The position numbers were made by a program, and so were the translations under genes. Shown here piece after piece: positions 22,790 to 33,963 of a stretch of DNA of 64,000 nucleotides. Source of the DNA: Termitomyces sp. T153 (taxonomy: Eukaryota; Basidiomycota; Agaricomycetes; Agaricales; Lyophyllaceae). Every line of letters begins with the position of its first letter. The stretch's first letter is position 1. The notes under the pieces are model-generated. The model had not been told where the DNA came from. It was given only the letters and a program-made list of their open reading frames with translations, and made no database searches. The stretch covers positions 744,001-808,000 of the forward strand of contig JACKQL020000016.1 in assembly GCA_018296165.2 (NCBI GenBank). Direction: 5' to 3'.

Positions 22790-23473
22790 CTAGTAGAGCT
22801 CCCAGGTGAACTTCACCATGAATTGTGGTCCCCAATCTAAGATGTAGGCATTGGAGAGGCTGTGGAGCTTCCAGATGTTCCTCTGGTACAGGTTCATGGC
22901 ACCCATGGCAGAGTAGGTGGTGTGGGTCAGAATGAAGTGTGCTCTCTTGCTATACAGGTCCACCACCACCATGATCACATTGTAACCATGGGTGTCAGGG
23001 AGCTCTACAATGAAGTCTACAGATGCTATGCTCCACTGTTCTGTGGGCACTGGGAGTGGGTGTAACTGTCTATAGGGGAGTTGGCACTGGGGCTTGGTCC
23101 AGAGGCAGAGATTGCAGGTACTAGTGTAGGACCCAATGTACTGGGACATCTGGGGCCACCAGTAGTTCTGTGATACTAGCTCCAGTATCTTCCACTGCCT
23201 GGGGTGCCCTGTGATGCAGGAGTCGTGGTGTTGCTCCACAATCCTCTGATGGAGCTCTGGAATATTGGGGATGTAGATACGGTCTTGGAAGGTTAGGATT
23301 CCATCTTGGAGGGCCCATTTGTTAGCGCAGACTGCCTTGACACCAGTAGTATGCCCTGAGTTCAGTGTCCTAGCAGCCTGTGCCACAAGCTCCTCCTGTT
23401 GACCATCCTGATTACCCCACTGTATGTCCTGGAGAATGTCTGCCTCTGCTCTGTCAACAGCAAGGCCCTCCAT
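22790..23473 (-). pseudogene. Gypsy integrase, degenerate
   Basis: A 227-codon open segment with an HHCC zinc-binding domain (HHDSCITGHP...CNLCLW), followed by the catalytic core (ASVDFIVELPDTHGYNVIMV). The second catalytic region reads ILDWGPQF where ISDRGPQF is expected; the Arg-to-Trp change fits CGG-to-TGG at a CpG. It is open for longer than its neighbours but joined to them by stops. Confidence 0.8.
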
Positions 23474-23668
23474 GGCTCAGATTGTGACCAATTCAGGGTG
23501 GAGGAGCATGATGTTAATGTTATCCCCTTTCCCCATACCATGGTCCACCCTCTGAGATAGGGCATCTGGTTTCCCCATGCTCTGGCCAGGCTTGTGGTGC
23601 AAGGAGAAGTTGAAGTTGGCAAGATAGAGGGACTATTGGGCCTGTTGGCAATTGAGCTTCTTGGCTGT

Positions 23669-25085
23669 TCAGAAGTATTCAAGGTTCTTGTGATCCATCC
23701 AGACCTCAAACTTGTGCTGCGCACCTTCCAGAAAGTGCCACCACTCCTCAAACAACCAGATGATGGCCAGCATCTCCTTGTCATGGATCTCATAGTTCCA
23801 TTCCACCACATTCAGGCTTTTGGAGTAAAAGGCCACTGGATGCCACTTCCTATCCTCCAGAGATTGCTGTGAGAGCACCACCCAAGTGGCAAAGTCAGAG
23901 CTGTCAGCCTCTACATGGATGGAAGAGTTGTCATTTGGGAATAGGAGGATGGGCCCAGAGGTCATAGCACACTTGAGAGTGTCAAAGGCCATCTGCTCCA
24001 GAGGTCCCCAGCTTCATGTAACATCCTTTTCTATGAGGTTGAATAGTGGGCAGGCATGGTGCGAGAAGTCCTGGATGAATCTTTGGTAGAAGTTTGTAAA
24101 CCCAAAGAACACCTGCACCTCCTTCTTGTTCCAGGGCTCCGGCCACTCTGCCACACCTGCCACCTTCACCAGGTCCATCTCTGCAGTTCCATGTGAGATG
24201 ATCAGGCCAAGATACTCAATACAGGTTTGTTCAAACTCACACTTCTCCAGCTTAAGGTAGAGCTGGTGCTGGCAGAGGCATTCCAGGATGAGACAAGTGA
24301 TCTGACAGTGTTTCTCCCACATTTTGGTGTAGATGAAGATGTTGTTGAGGTACACACACTATGCTCTCTGCAATGAGGTCCCAGAAGATGTTGTTCATCA
24401 TGGTCTGGAAGGTGGCTGGGCTGTTGGTGAGACCAAAGAACATAACAAGCAGCTCAAACAATCCCTAGTTGGTCTGGAAGGCTGCCTTCCACTCGTCTCC
24501 TTCCTGAATGTGCACATTGTTGTAACCCCACTGGATGTCCAGTTTAGTGAAGTATTGTGCACCCCAGAGGTTGTTGAGACCAAAGAACATAATGAGTGGC
24601 TCAAACAATCCCTGGTTGGTCCAGAAGGCTGCCTTCCACTTGTCTCCTTCCTGAATGTGCACATTGTTGTAACCCCACTGGACGTTCAGTTTAGTGAAGT
24701 ATCATGCACCCCAGAGGTTGTTGATGAGCTTGGAGATGAGGGGAAGGGGGTAACAGTTCTTCACTATCATAGCATTGAGTACCCAATAGTCCTGTACCAG
24801 TCAGAGGGAGCCATCCTTCTTTTTGATGAAGAAGACCAGAGAAGCTATTGGGGACTTAGACAGATGGATATGACCAGAGTACAAGTTCTCCTGGAGAAAT
24901 GCATTGAGCTTGTCCTGCTCCCTGGGTGCAAGGGGGTAGACCTTACAGCTGGAGAGTGCAGAGTTGGGCAGCAGTTTGATGGCATGGTCCCACCTCTTGC
25001 GCTCTGGAAGTGAGTTGAAGGAGGCTTTAGAGAACACATCTTCAAATGCATGCAGGTAGGGGGTACCATGTCCCAGAACTCTCAA
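23669..25085 (-). pseudogene. Gypsy reverse transcriptase and RNase H, degenerate
   Basis: RT segments in order: WDHAIKLLPNSALSSCKVYP, SPIASLVFFIKKKDGSL, YFTKLDIQWGYNN, FGLTNSPATFQTMMNNI and YLNNIFIYT, then RNase H (ILLFPNDNSSIHVEADSSDF and AFYSKSLNVVEWNYEIHDKE). The catalytic YxDD is YLNN: both Asp codons read AAC, the change expected from C-to-T at two CpGs (24341-24346). A 147-bp in-frame duplication lies at 24431-24724. Confidence 0.85.
24431..24724 (-). repeat. 147-bp tandem duplication inside the Gypsy RT
   Basis: 24431-24577 and 24578-24724 are near-identical (period 147, 49 codons), spanning the LDIQWGYNN palm segment. The copies differ at a few sites, mostly transitions. It would duplicate part of the RT palm. 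Confidence 0.85.
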
Positions 25086-25509
25086 GGTGTGGCATTGGCA
25101 GTGAAGGCCAGGGCCAGCCTCTGGGACATAGTCTGACTAGCTCTGATCTCCACAATAGATGGCAGTGGGTGGACAGTGGTAACATAGATTTGATCCCCCA
25201 CCTCTATTGCTTTGTCTGGGAGCTCTGGCTCATGTATACCACCAAACTCCCCTTCACACTCCTCCTCTGGGGCTCCGCTGTTGCCCCAATCATCCTTATA
25301 GAGGGCCTCTCTATGAGGGAATGCCAAAGGTGGGGGGTCCAGGAGGTCTAGATCTGCAAAGGAGAGAGGGCCAGCGCAACATGCTCAGATGGCTGCATGC
25401 TCTCAGACTTGGGTCTGATGCTCTGCTCTGTCCTCTGCAGTGCAGGTGGAGCACTTCATCTACTCATGGTCACCTCCCCTTTGGTCCAATCAACCTTGGC
25501 ATTATGCTC

Positions 25510-25860
25510 TCAGAGCCACATGAATCCAAGGATCATGTCTTGTCTTCCTAAGCTAGTGATGGCAAATATGGCATGCTCCATGTGATTCTGATAACAGAGA
25601 ACCAGGTCAACCACAGAGCTAATAGCGCCAGCTTTGTTGGGCATTCCATCAATGTTGTAGACAGGAATGGGCTTGGGAAGGGGCTGCATGGTCAGGCCAT
25701 GGCATTTGACAAACTCTGAGTCCAGGAAGAGTCCCATTGCTCCACTGTCCAGGAGAGCCATGACTCTGCAGTTTTGCTGAGTGTCCATCATCTCAATCTC
25801 TACGTTGAGGCACAGGGAGTTGGCAGACAGGCTGGAGGCCATCATGTACTGTTGGGGCAT
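25510..25860 (-). pseudogene. Gypsy aspartic protease, degenerate
   Basis: A segment with the retropepsin active-site motif ALLDSGAMG, a following hydrophobic core (GLFLDSEFV) and MILGFMWL, where MILGYDWL-like sequence is usual. It lies between gag and RT as expected. Confidence 0.75.
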
Positions 25861-26321
25861 TTGATGTGCCCAAGCGGAGCCATGCTGATGGACCTTTGGG
25901 GGTGTTGAAGAGCTTGGCAGGGGCTCTGGAGTTAGTGTTTGTATGTCTGGAGGGGGGCTTCAAGGTTCTTCTGTCTCAGAATGAAGGGCATTGAAAAAGG
26001 CAGTTTCATTTTCTATCAACAGACAAGAGAACCTGTTAGCACCCAGCAACAGAGGCATACACCTCATCCATTGCTTAACTAAAAATCCCCCTCCAGCTCC
26101 AGAGGTGAGGCACATGCACTGACTTCCTCTGAGGTCAGCTCTGGCATAGGCTTGTCCAGCAATGGAGCTCCAGCAGTGTCTTTTGTGGCCAAGAGCTGCA
26201 GGAGGAGTTCCTCCTACTCTGCTGTGGAAAGGTAGTATACCTCTAGGCCCAGGGGACAGTGTTGTGCAAAGTGCCCAGGCTTCTTGCATCTCTAGCACAA
26301 CAGTAGGGCAGCACAGAGTTG

Positions 26322-27302
26322 TCAGGCCGCATCCACCTCCATGGGGATCCCTGGCAGCAGGGGATGCACCATGGGGGCAGCTGGAGTGAGGGCCGGCATT
26401 GGGTGAGTAGGCACAGGGTGGCGGAAGTTGCTGACCAGAGCAGGGCACAGTATAGAATGGGGGCAGCAGAGCTCCCTCCAGATCTCCATGAGTTGCCATT
26501 GGTCCTGGGCCACTTTGTACCACAATGCAATCTTTTCATCATTGGGGCAACCCTCCACTAAATTGTCAATGTGTTCCACCAATGTGGGGTGCAAGCCATC
26601 CCAGAAGGTGAGGCATAATTGGAGGCCCTCAGGGTAGGTGGCCTGTTTGACCAGAGCTCGGAACAAGTCAATGTACTCATCCAATGTATGCTTTCCTTGT
26701 CCATACTGCTCCTTGTCCCACAGCATCAGTGCCACCATCTTGGCAGGGTCTAATGGGAAAAACTCCATGCAAAAGTCCTTCTCAAAAGCAGTCCAGTCTG
26801 AAAAGCTCTCCACACCTCCAGAATGGCAGAAAACTTGCAGTGTGTAGGTGGAGGCACACCCAGTCTTCATGTATGACAGCACCCAGGCTATTTTCAATGC
26901 ATCAGAGTCAAAAGTGTCCCTGCTGAGGTGGATGTAGGTGAGGCAGGACTGTAGGAATCACTCTCCACTGGAGTGGGCACCATTGTATGCATCTGGTAGC
27001 ACCAGACAAGGAATCCATGGCTGTAGAGTCACCAGAGCCACAGGAGTGGGTGCTGTGGCAGGTGGTGCTGGTTCCAGAGCCACAGGAGGGGCAGAGTTAG
27101 GGCTTAGGCATTCTAGCAATGCCTGGAGGGATTGGGAGATAAGATCTGTTTTCTGATGGAGGGTAGAGAATTCAGTTGTATGGTGGGTGAGAGATGATTG
27201 TGTTGATTGCACCTGGGTCTCTAGGTGGAGCAGGCGAGTCCAGGCCTTGTCCTGTGGGGCTGGGGCCTCCAGGGGTATGTCTGGGTTGGCAAGTTGAGAC
27301 AT
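26322..27302 (-). pseudogene. Gypsy gag, degenerate
   Basis: The N-terminal part (26958-27302) carries a coiled-coil-like stretch. A second open segment (26322-26897) has the retrotransposon gag fold: FSDWTAFEKDFCMEFFPLDP, then QGKHTLDEYIDLFRALVKQA and YPEGLQLCLTFWDGLHPTLV. The two are separated by stops. A zinc-knuckle-like CxxC region may follow near 26280 but is unclear. Confidence 0.75.
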
Positions 27303-27408
27303 AGAACTCTGTGGTGCTTAATCCTGGTGGAGAAGTGACAGATAGTGGCTTGGAGATTCCTTGCAGCTATGAGGGGCTTCTAGACCAGTTTAAGGAGACT
27401 TGTTCTGC

Positions 27409-27778
27409 TGTAAGGGCAACCTCTGGAGTGGCAGATTGTAGTCACATGGCTAGCAGAGGGGAATCCAAAGTATATTAGCAGAAGTAGACAATGATACAAT
27501 CTGTAACTAATCACCTAGCAGAGGGGAATCCAAAGAGAACAAGTCCAAGGATCCCCACTGCTTGGTGCAGTGCATCAGCAGGTGGCAGAGGCATGGGAAC
27601 TACTGTACAGAAGGCTGGAGCTAGTCCTAACCCTAGGACAATGATTGGTGAGGTGATACAGAGAACTCTGCAGTTCTCTGGAGATCTCCAGGGTTCTAGA
27701 ATGAGCCCTGGAGATGTCAAACAAGCTACAGAGGCATTGGAATAGGTTGTGGAGGTTGGAAATGGAAGTCTCCTGACA
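27409..27778 (-). repeat. Gypsy 5' LTR (right), 370 bp
   Basis: Same length as the left LTR. The flank after it (gtacatgcctgaaaaaggct) recurs at about 28366, so the element borders another small repeat. Confidence 0.85.
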
Positions 27779-28785
27779 GTACATGCCTGAAAAAGGCTCT
27801 TGAATCAATGTTCCTTGCATCTCTCAATATTCATCTGTAATCATCCTTTCTGCCTTCTCTTTGGCCCAGTTGCTCAAATGGCTCACAAAGTGAAAATTAC
27901 CATGTTTGAGGGAACTGAACACTTTACCAAATGAAAATTTTGCATCATCCATCACACTGCAAATGTTCAGTTGTAATGCTATAGTACACATCTTCAAGTC
28001 AGCACTTACCCAATCCACTCCAATCCAAGTCCAAGTATATACACAGGACAACTTCTGTTTTTGCATGGAAAGGGGCCAAAGAAACATGTTGTGCTATTTC
28101 CCTGGCTCAGAAATCCAATTCAACTTTATCAGATTGATATCCAAGCCTACATATAAATTATAGTGAGCAAAAGCCTCTCAAATATCATCAGAAACTATAG
28201 TTGTCCAAGTTCTTTCTCAAGACTAAAATAGAAGGTTTTATTACTGAATGCTATCCTTGCACTGCCTGAGAGTGATTTCTAAAGCCAGCTTTTAACTCTT
28301 CTAAATGAATGGCATGCTATCCTTCTTTCCCAAAGATTTTCCACAATACAGATGTGTTCAAAAACAGTACATGCCTGGAAAAGGCTGAATTTAGTTGTAT
28401 ATTGCCTGAAATATCAAGTTTTTAGCCCAAAAAAGTTTTTAGATTCATTGCACACATGCTATACACTAATGCTCTCTGTTATACCATTTTTCCTACCTAT
28501 TCAAAGTGTGAAAAAAAGAGCCAACTACCTCAAAAGGCAGTCCTTAGGTCACCATTAGCAAGCCTTACTTCAACACATCAATTCATAGGAACTATCTCAC
28601 ATCTATCATCATATACTATATAGAGACAATATCAATATATTATATATTATCTTAGGAGAGTCATATAATCAATGATGGGATCAAGACATATGATGACATA
28701 GCTTTGATGACTATTTAACAATTACACTCTGTAGACTGCAATTATCTGCATATTCTCAAGCATTTCATGATTTGCATGTTAGAGG
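27779..28785. other. Decayed repeat region
   Basis: No gene supported. Contains a short repeat: ACAGTACATGCCTG plus GAAAAGGCT near 27776 and again near 28364. CpG-poor. Confidence 0.4.
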
Positions 28786-30909
28786 TCAGTTTTTCCCAAG
28801 CTGTGTCATTACAATGCATGGTTGAACTTTAACTGTTTGATCATGTTCCAAGTGCTCAACAATTGCATCACAATCTTCAAGGCTGCATGCAATATCTATA
28901 GCTGTCCTCCCATCTCCATCTTTTGTTGTCCTATCCCATCCATAGTCTAGCAAAAGCTCACTCATTACTATGTCTGGCTTTGATACCAGTTGCCTGTACC
29001 TGTTATACCTCTCCAGGCTGGCATGAAGTGCATTGGAAGGTAGATTGGAACCATGATCTAAAAGATATGCCACCACATCAGCCTTGCAATTGAAAACTGC
29101 AAGGTCAATGGGTGTGCATGCTTTGAAGGGTAGCCATGTTCCTTGCACAGATATCAGAGTTTGCTGTTGTTCAACAAGAGCAATGACACAATCCAGATTG
29201 CCAGAGAATGCAGCAAGATGCAAAGCTGTGCAGCCTCTGAAATACTGATAATTACAACGCCAATTGAGATCCATTCCTCGATTGACTAAATTATGAATAT
29301 CTTTTGCATTTCCTTTTTCTGCACAAATAAGCAAGAATGGATTGTTATCTGTGTGGGAAGACAGAAACAGATTTGGACCAACCCAATTCAGAAGGCATTG
29401 AGATACATCACCATACTTATTAGTGATTGCCTGGCTATAAGCATCTACTATCCTGTCTTCAATGTCACCTCGCCAAGAATTCTCCAAATTTGTAATGTCC
29501 AGCAATGATTTAAATCCTGAAAGTTCCATGAGGCTCATAACAAGTCTGCTATGTGTACTTGTTTTGATCTCATCCTCTGCAACAGACATTGACATCATGT
29601 CAGACAATTGAGATAAGGAATGTACAACTGCAAGGAGAAGAAGATTGTATCTTGGACTTGCAATAACATGATCAAGAGAGGATTTGTTGACCTGGGCTCG
29701 AGAGCCTTTCTTGGCTTGATTGAGTTCATCCAACAAGCCAGAAGTACCCATAAAAGCAGCTTCTTTGACCGACTGGTTGGAAGAGTGGTTGAGTATCCAA
29801 TCTAGTGAGTCACAAACAAGGATTACTTCATGAGATATGGCTGGAGAAGACTTGGAGTCATCAAATACTTCACTTCGCTCTGCTAATTTCAAAGACTTTC
29901 TAGACATCTTTGGCCATGTCTCCCAGCATAGAGTCCGGTTGACCATATGCCAAAAATGCAAGAGTATGTATCTTGTGGCATAAAAAGCAAATGACAAAGG
30001 TTGAGTTAAAGAGAATATAAAGGGAATGCGGTAGGGACATGCAATGTCAAAGGCTGGGATCATGGATGTTCCAAAATAGAAGAGAAATGTGAGTGCTGTG
30101 ATGACAGAGATAGCTCCACATATTGGGGATGACAGTTGAGAGACATAGAGAGCAAGTCCAATGAGGAAGATGGCGACTGAGCAATGTAGAATGATTGGAA
30201 GACTTTCAATGACGTCACTGAGTTTCCATCGCATAAGCCCTCGGAAACGGAAATGGCGAATCAGAGCACGAGTTTTGGCACCGCCAGGGACAATCGTAGT
30301 ATAGGCCTGTTTATTTATGTCAAATGGGTGAGCATGGGATAAGGATAAGTTTACAAACTTGAATCCATTGTTTGGCCAGGACAGTGAGAAGAGCAGTTGA
30401 AAGTGAGAGGGAGAGACTGGTGAAGAATAGTCCATTAACCCAGACATCAATTGATGTGTGGGTTTGGCTTCCAGGAACGAGAGATGATGCAGGAACGGCA
30501 TTCATGGCAGTTTTATTACCACTGGCTCTCAATAATTGGTTATTTTCATAGAAGAGGGAAGCCATGATCTGTTCATTATCTGGCTGAAGTGATTGAGATG
30601 ATTGAGCAACAAATGTTGTGACAACCGCCGAAAAGAGGGCCGCCTGATTTGGTATTAGCAAGAGGACAAATATTTCATGTATTGCAAACTCACAAACACG
30701 AGGAGACCATCCATTATATCTCGAAAGCCTTGGATAATGTCCGCATCGTAGTTCTCTGCTTCGTCAAGATAGATATTCCAGATGCGCGCATTCTCCTTTG
30801 CTTCTTCTCCTGGCTTGTCAGGACCGTATATCTTTGTGTAATCGTAATTGCGACCACCTGGGACCGTACCAACATTTTTAGGGCCCGATGTATGCAGGAG
30901 GTCTGGCAT
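28786..30909 (-). CDS. DUF6535 membrane protein with C-terminal ankyrin repeats, complement(join(28786..30306,30359..30643,30694..30909))
   Basis: Three exons with introns 30644-30693 (50 nt, GTGAGT, branch TGCTAATAC, CAG) and 30307-30358 (52 nt, GTTTGT...CAG), both phase 0, give 673 aa. Residues 1-75 hold the DUF6535 signature (ENARIWNIYLDEAENYDADI, GFRDIMDGLLVF). Membrane helices are predicted near 68-90, 135-165, 205-225 and 230-255 (IILHCSVAIFLIGLALYVSQL). Ankyrin repeats occupy about residues 490-660, the clearest being GCTALHLAAFSGNLDCVIAL and CTPIDLAVFNCKADVVAYLL, then GRTAIDIACSLEDCDAIVEH. DUF6535 proteins are abundant in agaricomycetes and functionally uncharacterised; ankyrins suggest a protein-binding cytosolic tail. 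The gene is intact although surrounded by dead repeats, and its ankyrin half is CpG-poor like the repeats. Confidence 0.85.
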
Positions 30910-32091
30910 TGTGAGGATAGTATAGGAACGGATGAGAGCAAATAGTGATGGGGTGGCTTTTTATCATTGACGGACTTCACAAACTCTCATGGATGCAGTG
31001 CAGGACTAACAAGTCCGTGGTGACCGCTTGACCAAAGAAAGAAACAGTCTTCAAGGTCCGGGGTGACCGCTTGACCAAAGAGAGGCCTCAAGTGATGACT
31101 CCATACATAGACTCATCTGGGCGTCTACTACCTTGTACTCACTCCTGTCCGATATACTGAAGCGATATCTATGCCTGTGTTTCTTGAACATCGTGCCATC
31201 CTGAAGACTTGCAGAAATTGACTAGACACCGGAAATCCATGAACGAATATCTCGCTCCAGGATAAAACGGGCCCTCTCGCATGAAAATAAGTTTACAAGA
31301 TTGAGACATGGATATGGCAGGTGACATGCATTCTCTTACGTTAGTAAGTGAGCCTGTCCTGATCGTCAGTGTAAGAACATTTACTTAATCGCCACATGTA
31401 CACCTCACACAAGAAATCTCGCTGTCATATTTGATTTTCATATGGGTCCACTGCATCGTCTCTCTCGAAACATAGAAAAATTTAAACAATACAAGATACA
31501 TAATGGATCCATGACCTCACTTTTACAAGGGTTTTACTTATATTCTGCCCTTTTGTTAACACGCTCACACGAAGACCTGCTGTGAAATTGCAAGGATCCA
31601 AATTGTCAAATTGTATAATTTCCAAACATCTCGGTTATCGTCACACTTGTCAATTGGTATTCGTACTAGAATGAATCGTTTGTGCCAAAAGTCAGGAAAT
31701 CGCTGCGCAAAGACCTCTACCAGCTTTTTGTTTTCGATGACTTTGATACAGCTGGGAGCTGTTAATATCTTTGATCCTTTATAGACTGATACCACTAGCT
31801 ATTTGACTGAAAATGCGACTACGTCAACAAGGTTGGAAAGATAGGATAAGGAACAAGGCGATCGCATAGCGTGGCGCGGAAGCGTGAGTTGCTATTGCGA
31901 TACTACAGGTGATGCCACAAATGAAATGGGAAATTTATAGTGTGGAACCACAAGGCTGTGTAGCTTTGTAACGTTGTCGCCCGTTGCTCACCTCATTGTT
32001 TCCTCCCTATGTTAAGTATGGTAAGTGATTTCCTATTTGGTCCGAGCATAAAAAATATGTGGAAAATAATTGTATTGCATGAACAAATGAA
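30910..32091. other. Intergenic, no supported gene
   Basis: A 20-odd-bp phrase ending GGTGACCGCTTGACCAAAGA repeats twice (about 31018 and 31059). A TATA-like GATAAAAAG on the minus strand near 30960 could serve the DUF6535 gene. Other ORFs are unsupported. Confidence 0.45.
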
Positions 32092-32180
32092 TATTCCCGC
32101 TACTTTAGTAGTGGGTCCTTGTGACCCTATCGAAAAAAAAGTTCAAGGTTGGTTCAGATAAGTTCAACGGACCGTTGGTT
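32092..32180 (+). repeat. Dispersed ~90-bp repeat with terminal hairpin, copy 1
   Basis: Begins with the hairpin CCCGCTACTTTAGTAGTGGG, then an A-run and GGTTGGTTCAGATAAG...GGACCGTTG. A second copy starts at about 36540 upstream of a BTB fragment. The ends look like those of a small mobile element. Confidence 0.55.
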
Positions 32181-32249
32181 CCCGTCCTTTTTACAATGTT
32201 TTTTTTTGGGTTTTTCCTTCGGTTCCCAGACAAACGTTTTCTTGCTTTT

Positions 32250-32597
32250 TACCACCACAAGTTCTCTAACGAGCGCGCCTACCTTATCACGGAGACAAAA
32301 TTCTTTTACTATGCCACTGACACAGGACGCACATGGTACGAACAAGGGGCGCCCACCCCACCTAACACTTTCGGTGTTGAAGTCCTCAGATTCCACTCGA
32401 ACACGGACACCCTCATCTGGACGGGTAATGAAAATTGTTTTTCAGATGGACAAAACTGTCACACAGAGGCGTCCTATACGCGCGACAACGGCCGTAAGTG
32501 GTATTTCGTGGAGAAGTACGTGCGCAACTGTGTCTTCACAAAAGACAAGGATCTGTATGCGGACCCGACTGAGATAGTGTGTGACCGTATGCAGAGA
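32250..32597 (+). pseudogene. VPS10 domain fragment (vacuolar sorting receptor)
   Basis: Encodes a piece of the VPS10 beta-propeller: ERAYLITETKFFYYATDTGR, PPNTFGVEVLRFHSNTDTLI, SYTRDNGRKWYFVEKYVRNC and DPTEIVC. VPS10/PEP1 sorts hydrolases from Golgi to vacuole and is normally well over 1000 aa. Only about 115 residues remain, with no signal peptide, second propeller or membrane helix. An intron-like gap may follow (donor near 32613, acceptor CCGTAG). It is a truncated gene copy. Confidence 0.75.
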
Positions 32598-32810
32598 AGA
32601 CGGGATCTCAGGTTAAGATGCAGCAATTTCTTAAAATCTACTCTCCGTAGGAGCCACTTCTTTAGTCAGGTATGTGTTGTATTTCCACTTTCCGGTTAGG
32701 TTTGTGTTTGATATTCACTGGTATCTTCCATGTTGTATGTTACATGTGACGGTGCCTCTTTTCATTCTTTTTAATATTCTTTGTTTCTCTTCCGTTTTTC
32801 TAATCCGTAG

Positions 32811-33569
32811 GAGTGTTCTATTCTTACTTGTACCCTTCATGTTACATGTGATTCGACAAGCTCTACAAAGCCATCTACGAAACTTTCCAAACCAATCCCT
32901 ACACCGATATCGACACCGGCCCCTGCTCCACCGAAAGCCTCCAAACCATTACAACCACCACCACCATCGTCCGCTCCTCTAGCAACACTAACTCGTGCCG
33001 TCAGACCAACACTAGTGCCACCCCCATCTTCCGCCCCAGCCGTTCCGGCCTCAAAGCCCCAGCCGAATCCTGTCCCCCTTCTTCGCAAGAAACACAAACG
33101 CGAGCGAGACCCAGCTCCTCCAGCCTCTGGCTCAACTTCAGCCTCGCATCATTTCTTCGACACCGAAGAGGAAGATCTCCAATTTGAAAATCCCACGAAA
33201 CGCGCGCGATCGTCACAGGGACCCGGGCTTGCGCTCCCAGGTGCATCAGCGGCCACGTTCCCTGTGTCTGCCACAGTATTGTCAGTTGCAGCAGCGGAAA
33301 CTATGGAAGTGGGATCTGAGTCCGATGACGATGTATGGGATGAAGTCGCTGTGGTTGGTAAGACAGTTGAGACGGAAGACAAATTCGACATATCCGGTGG
33401 AGCTGCTAGGACAACGGACGACGCGGAGGATATCAATATGGATAAGCTTGAGCGGGAGATCAATATGCACATGGATGAAGCGGGGGATGATGACGATGAA
33501 GATGACGACTTCTTGGCGGCGGTTGTCAATGTCACTGTGGCAGATATTGCGTCCTCTCGAACTTCGTAA
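32811..33569 (+). pseudogene. Acidic nuclear-protein tail, possibly from an ELL-associated factor (EAF)
   Basis: The frame is open from a splice-acceptor-like CCGTAG at 32805-32810 to a stop at 33569. A Pro/Ser-rich linker is followed by a basic stretch (LLRKKHKRERDP), then FENPTKRARSS, then very acidic segments (DDDVWDEVAVV, INMDKLEREINMHMDEAGDD, DDDFLAAVV). The composition and order resemble the C-terminal tail of basidiomycete EAF transcription-elongation proteins, but the N-terminal EAF domain is absent. It may be the last exon of a chimeric gene with the VPS10 fragment upstream, or a gene remnant. The family name is tentative. Confidence 0.45.
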
Positions 33570-33963
33570 CATCACTGTTCTCTGGTACCTAGGTATTATG
33601 TGCACGACTACATGTGGCGACTTTAACGCAAATATACACGTAAGTATAAAAGGCATACACAGAAATTATATAACTGGTTCGAAACATAAGTAAACGGATG
33701 CTATAGTTAGTGTGAACAACAAAAGTGACAAGTAGCGGGCAATGCGGCCGCACAGGGCGCCCTTTATGGAGCTATCGATGGAGGTGGACTTGATCGCGTT
33801 ATAAGTAGGCCCCAATGGGAGACCGCTCAACCGGCCCGGTATGATCCGCCGTTGTAAGTGGACATGGATTGAGAACTCGACACCGTACAACCATCGGGGC
33901 CTGTCACAGTCTTGTCAATGATCGCTCGATCTGTTAACACAAGATACAACCTAACTCAGGTGA
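33570..33963. other. Intergenic, no supported gene
   Basis: Nothing recognised. Leads into the repeat array below. Confidence 0.4.

Larger units (their letters stand above)
21504..27778 (-). mobile_element. Full-length but inactivated Ty3/Gypsy retrotransposon
   Basis: Two 370-bp LTRs (21504-21873 and 27409-27778; TGTAAGGGCAACC...CCTGACA on the plus strand) flank a minus-strand gag-protease-RT-RNase H-integrase order, which defines Ty3/Gypsy. The minus-strand polypurine tract AGAGGGGGGTGA abuts the left LTR, which is therefore the 3' LTR. Flanks CTATG and GTACA do not match, so no target duplication is visible. The coding regions are broken by stops, frameshifts and a 147-bp duplication. CpG is nearly absent throughout, unlike the 6.1-kb LTR element. 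Confidence 0.9.

Noticed and set aside
24333..25013. 226-codon plus-strand ORF
   Set aside because: Antisense shadow of the Gypsy RT, lengthened by the 147-bp duplication. The minus strand carries the recognisable motifs.
32121..32250. N-terminal extension of the VPS10 fragment (KKKFKVGSDKFN...)
   Set aside because: It is translated from the dispersed hairpin repeat and has no VPS10 similarity.
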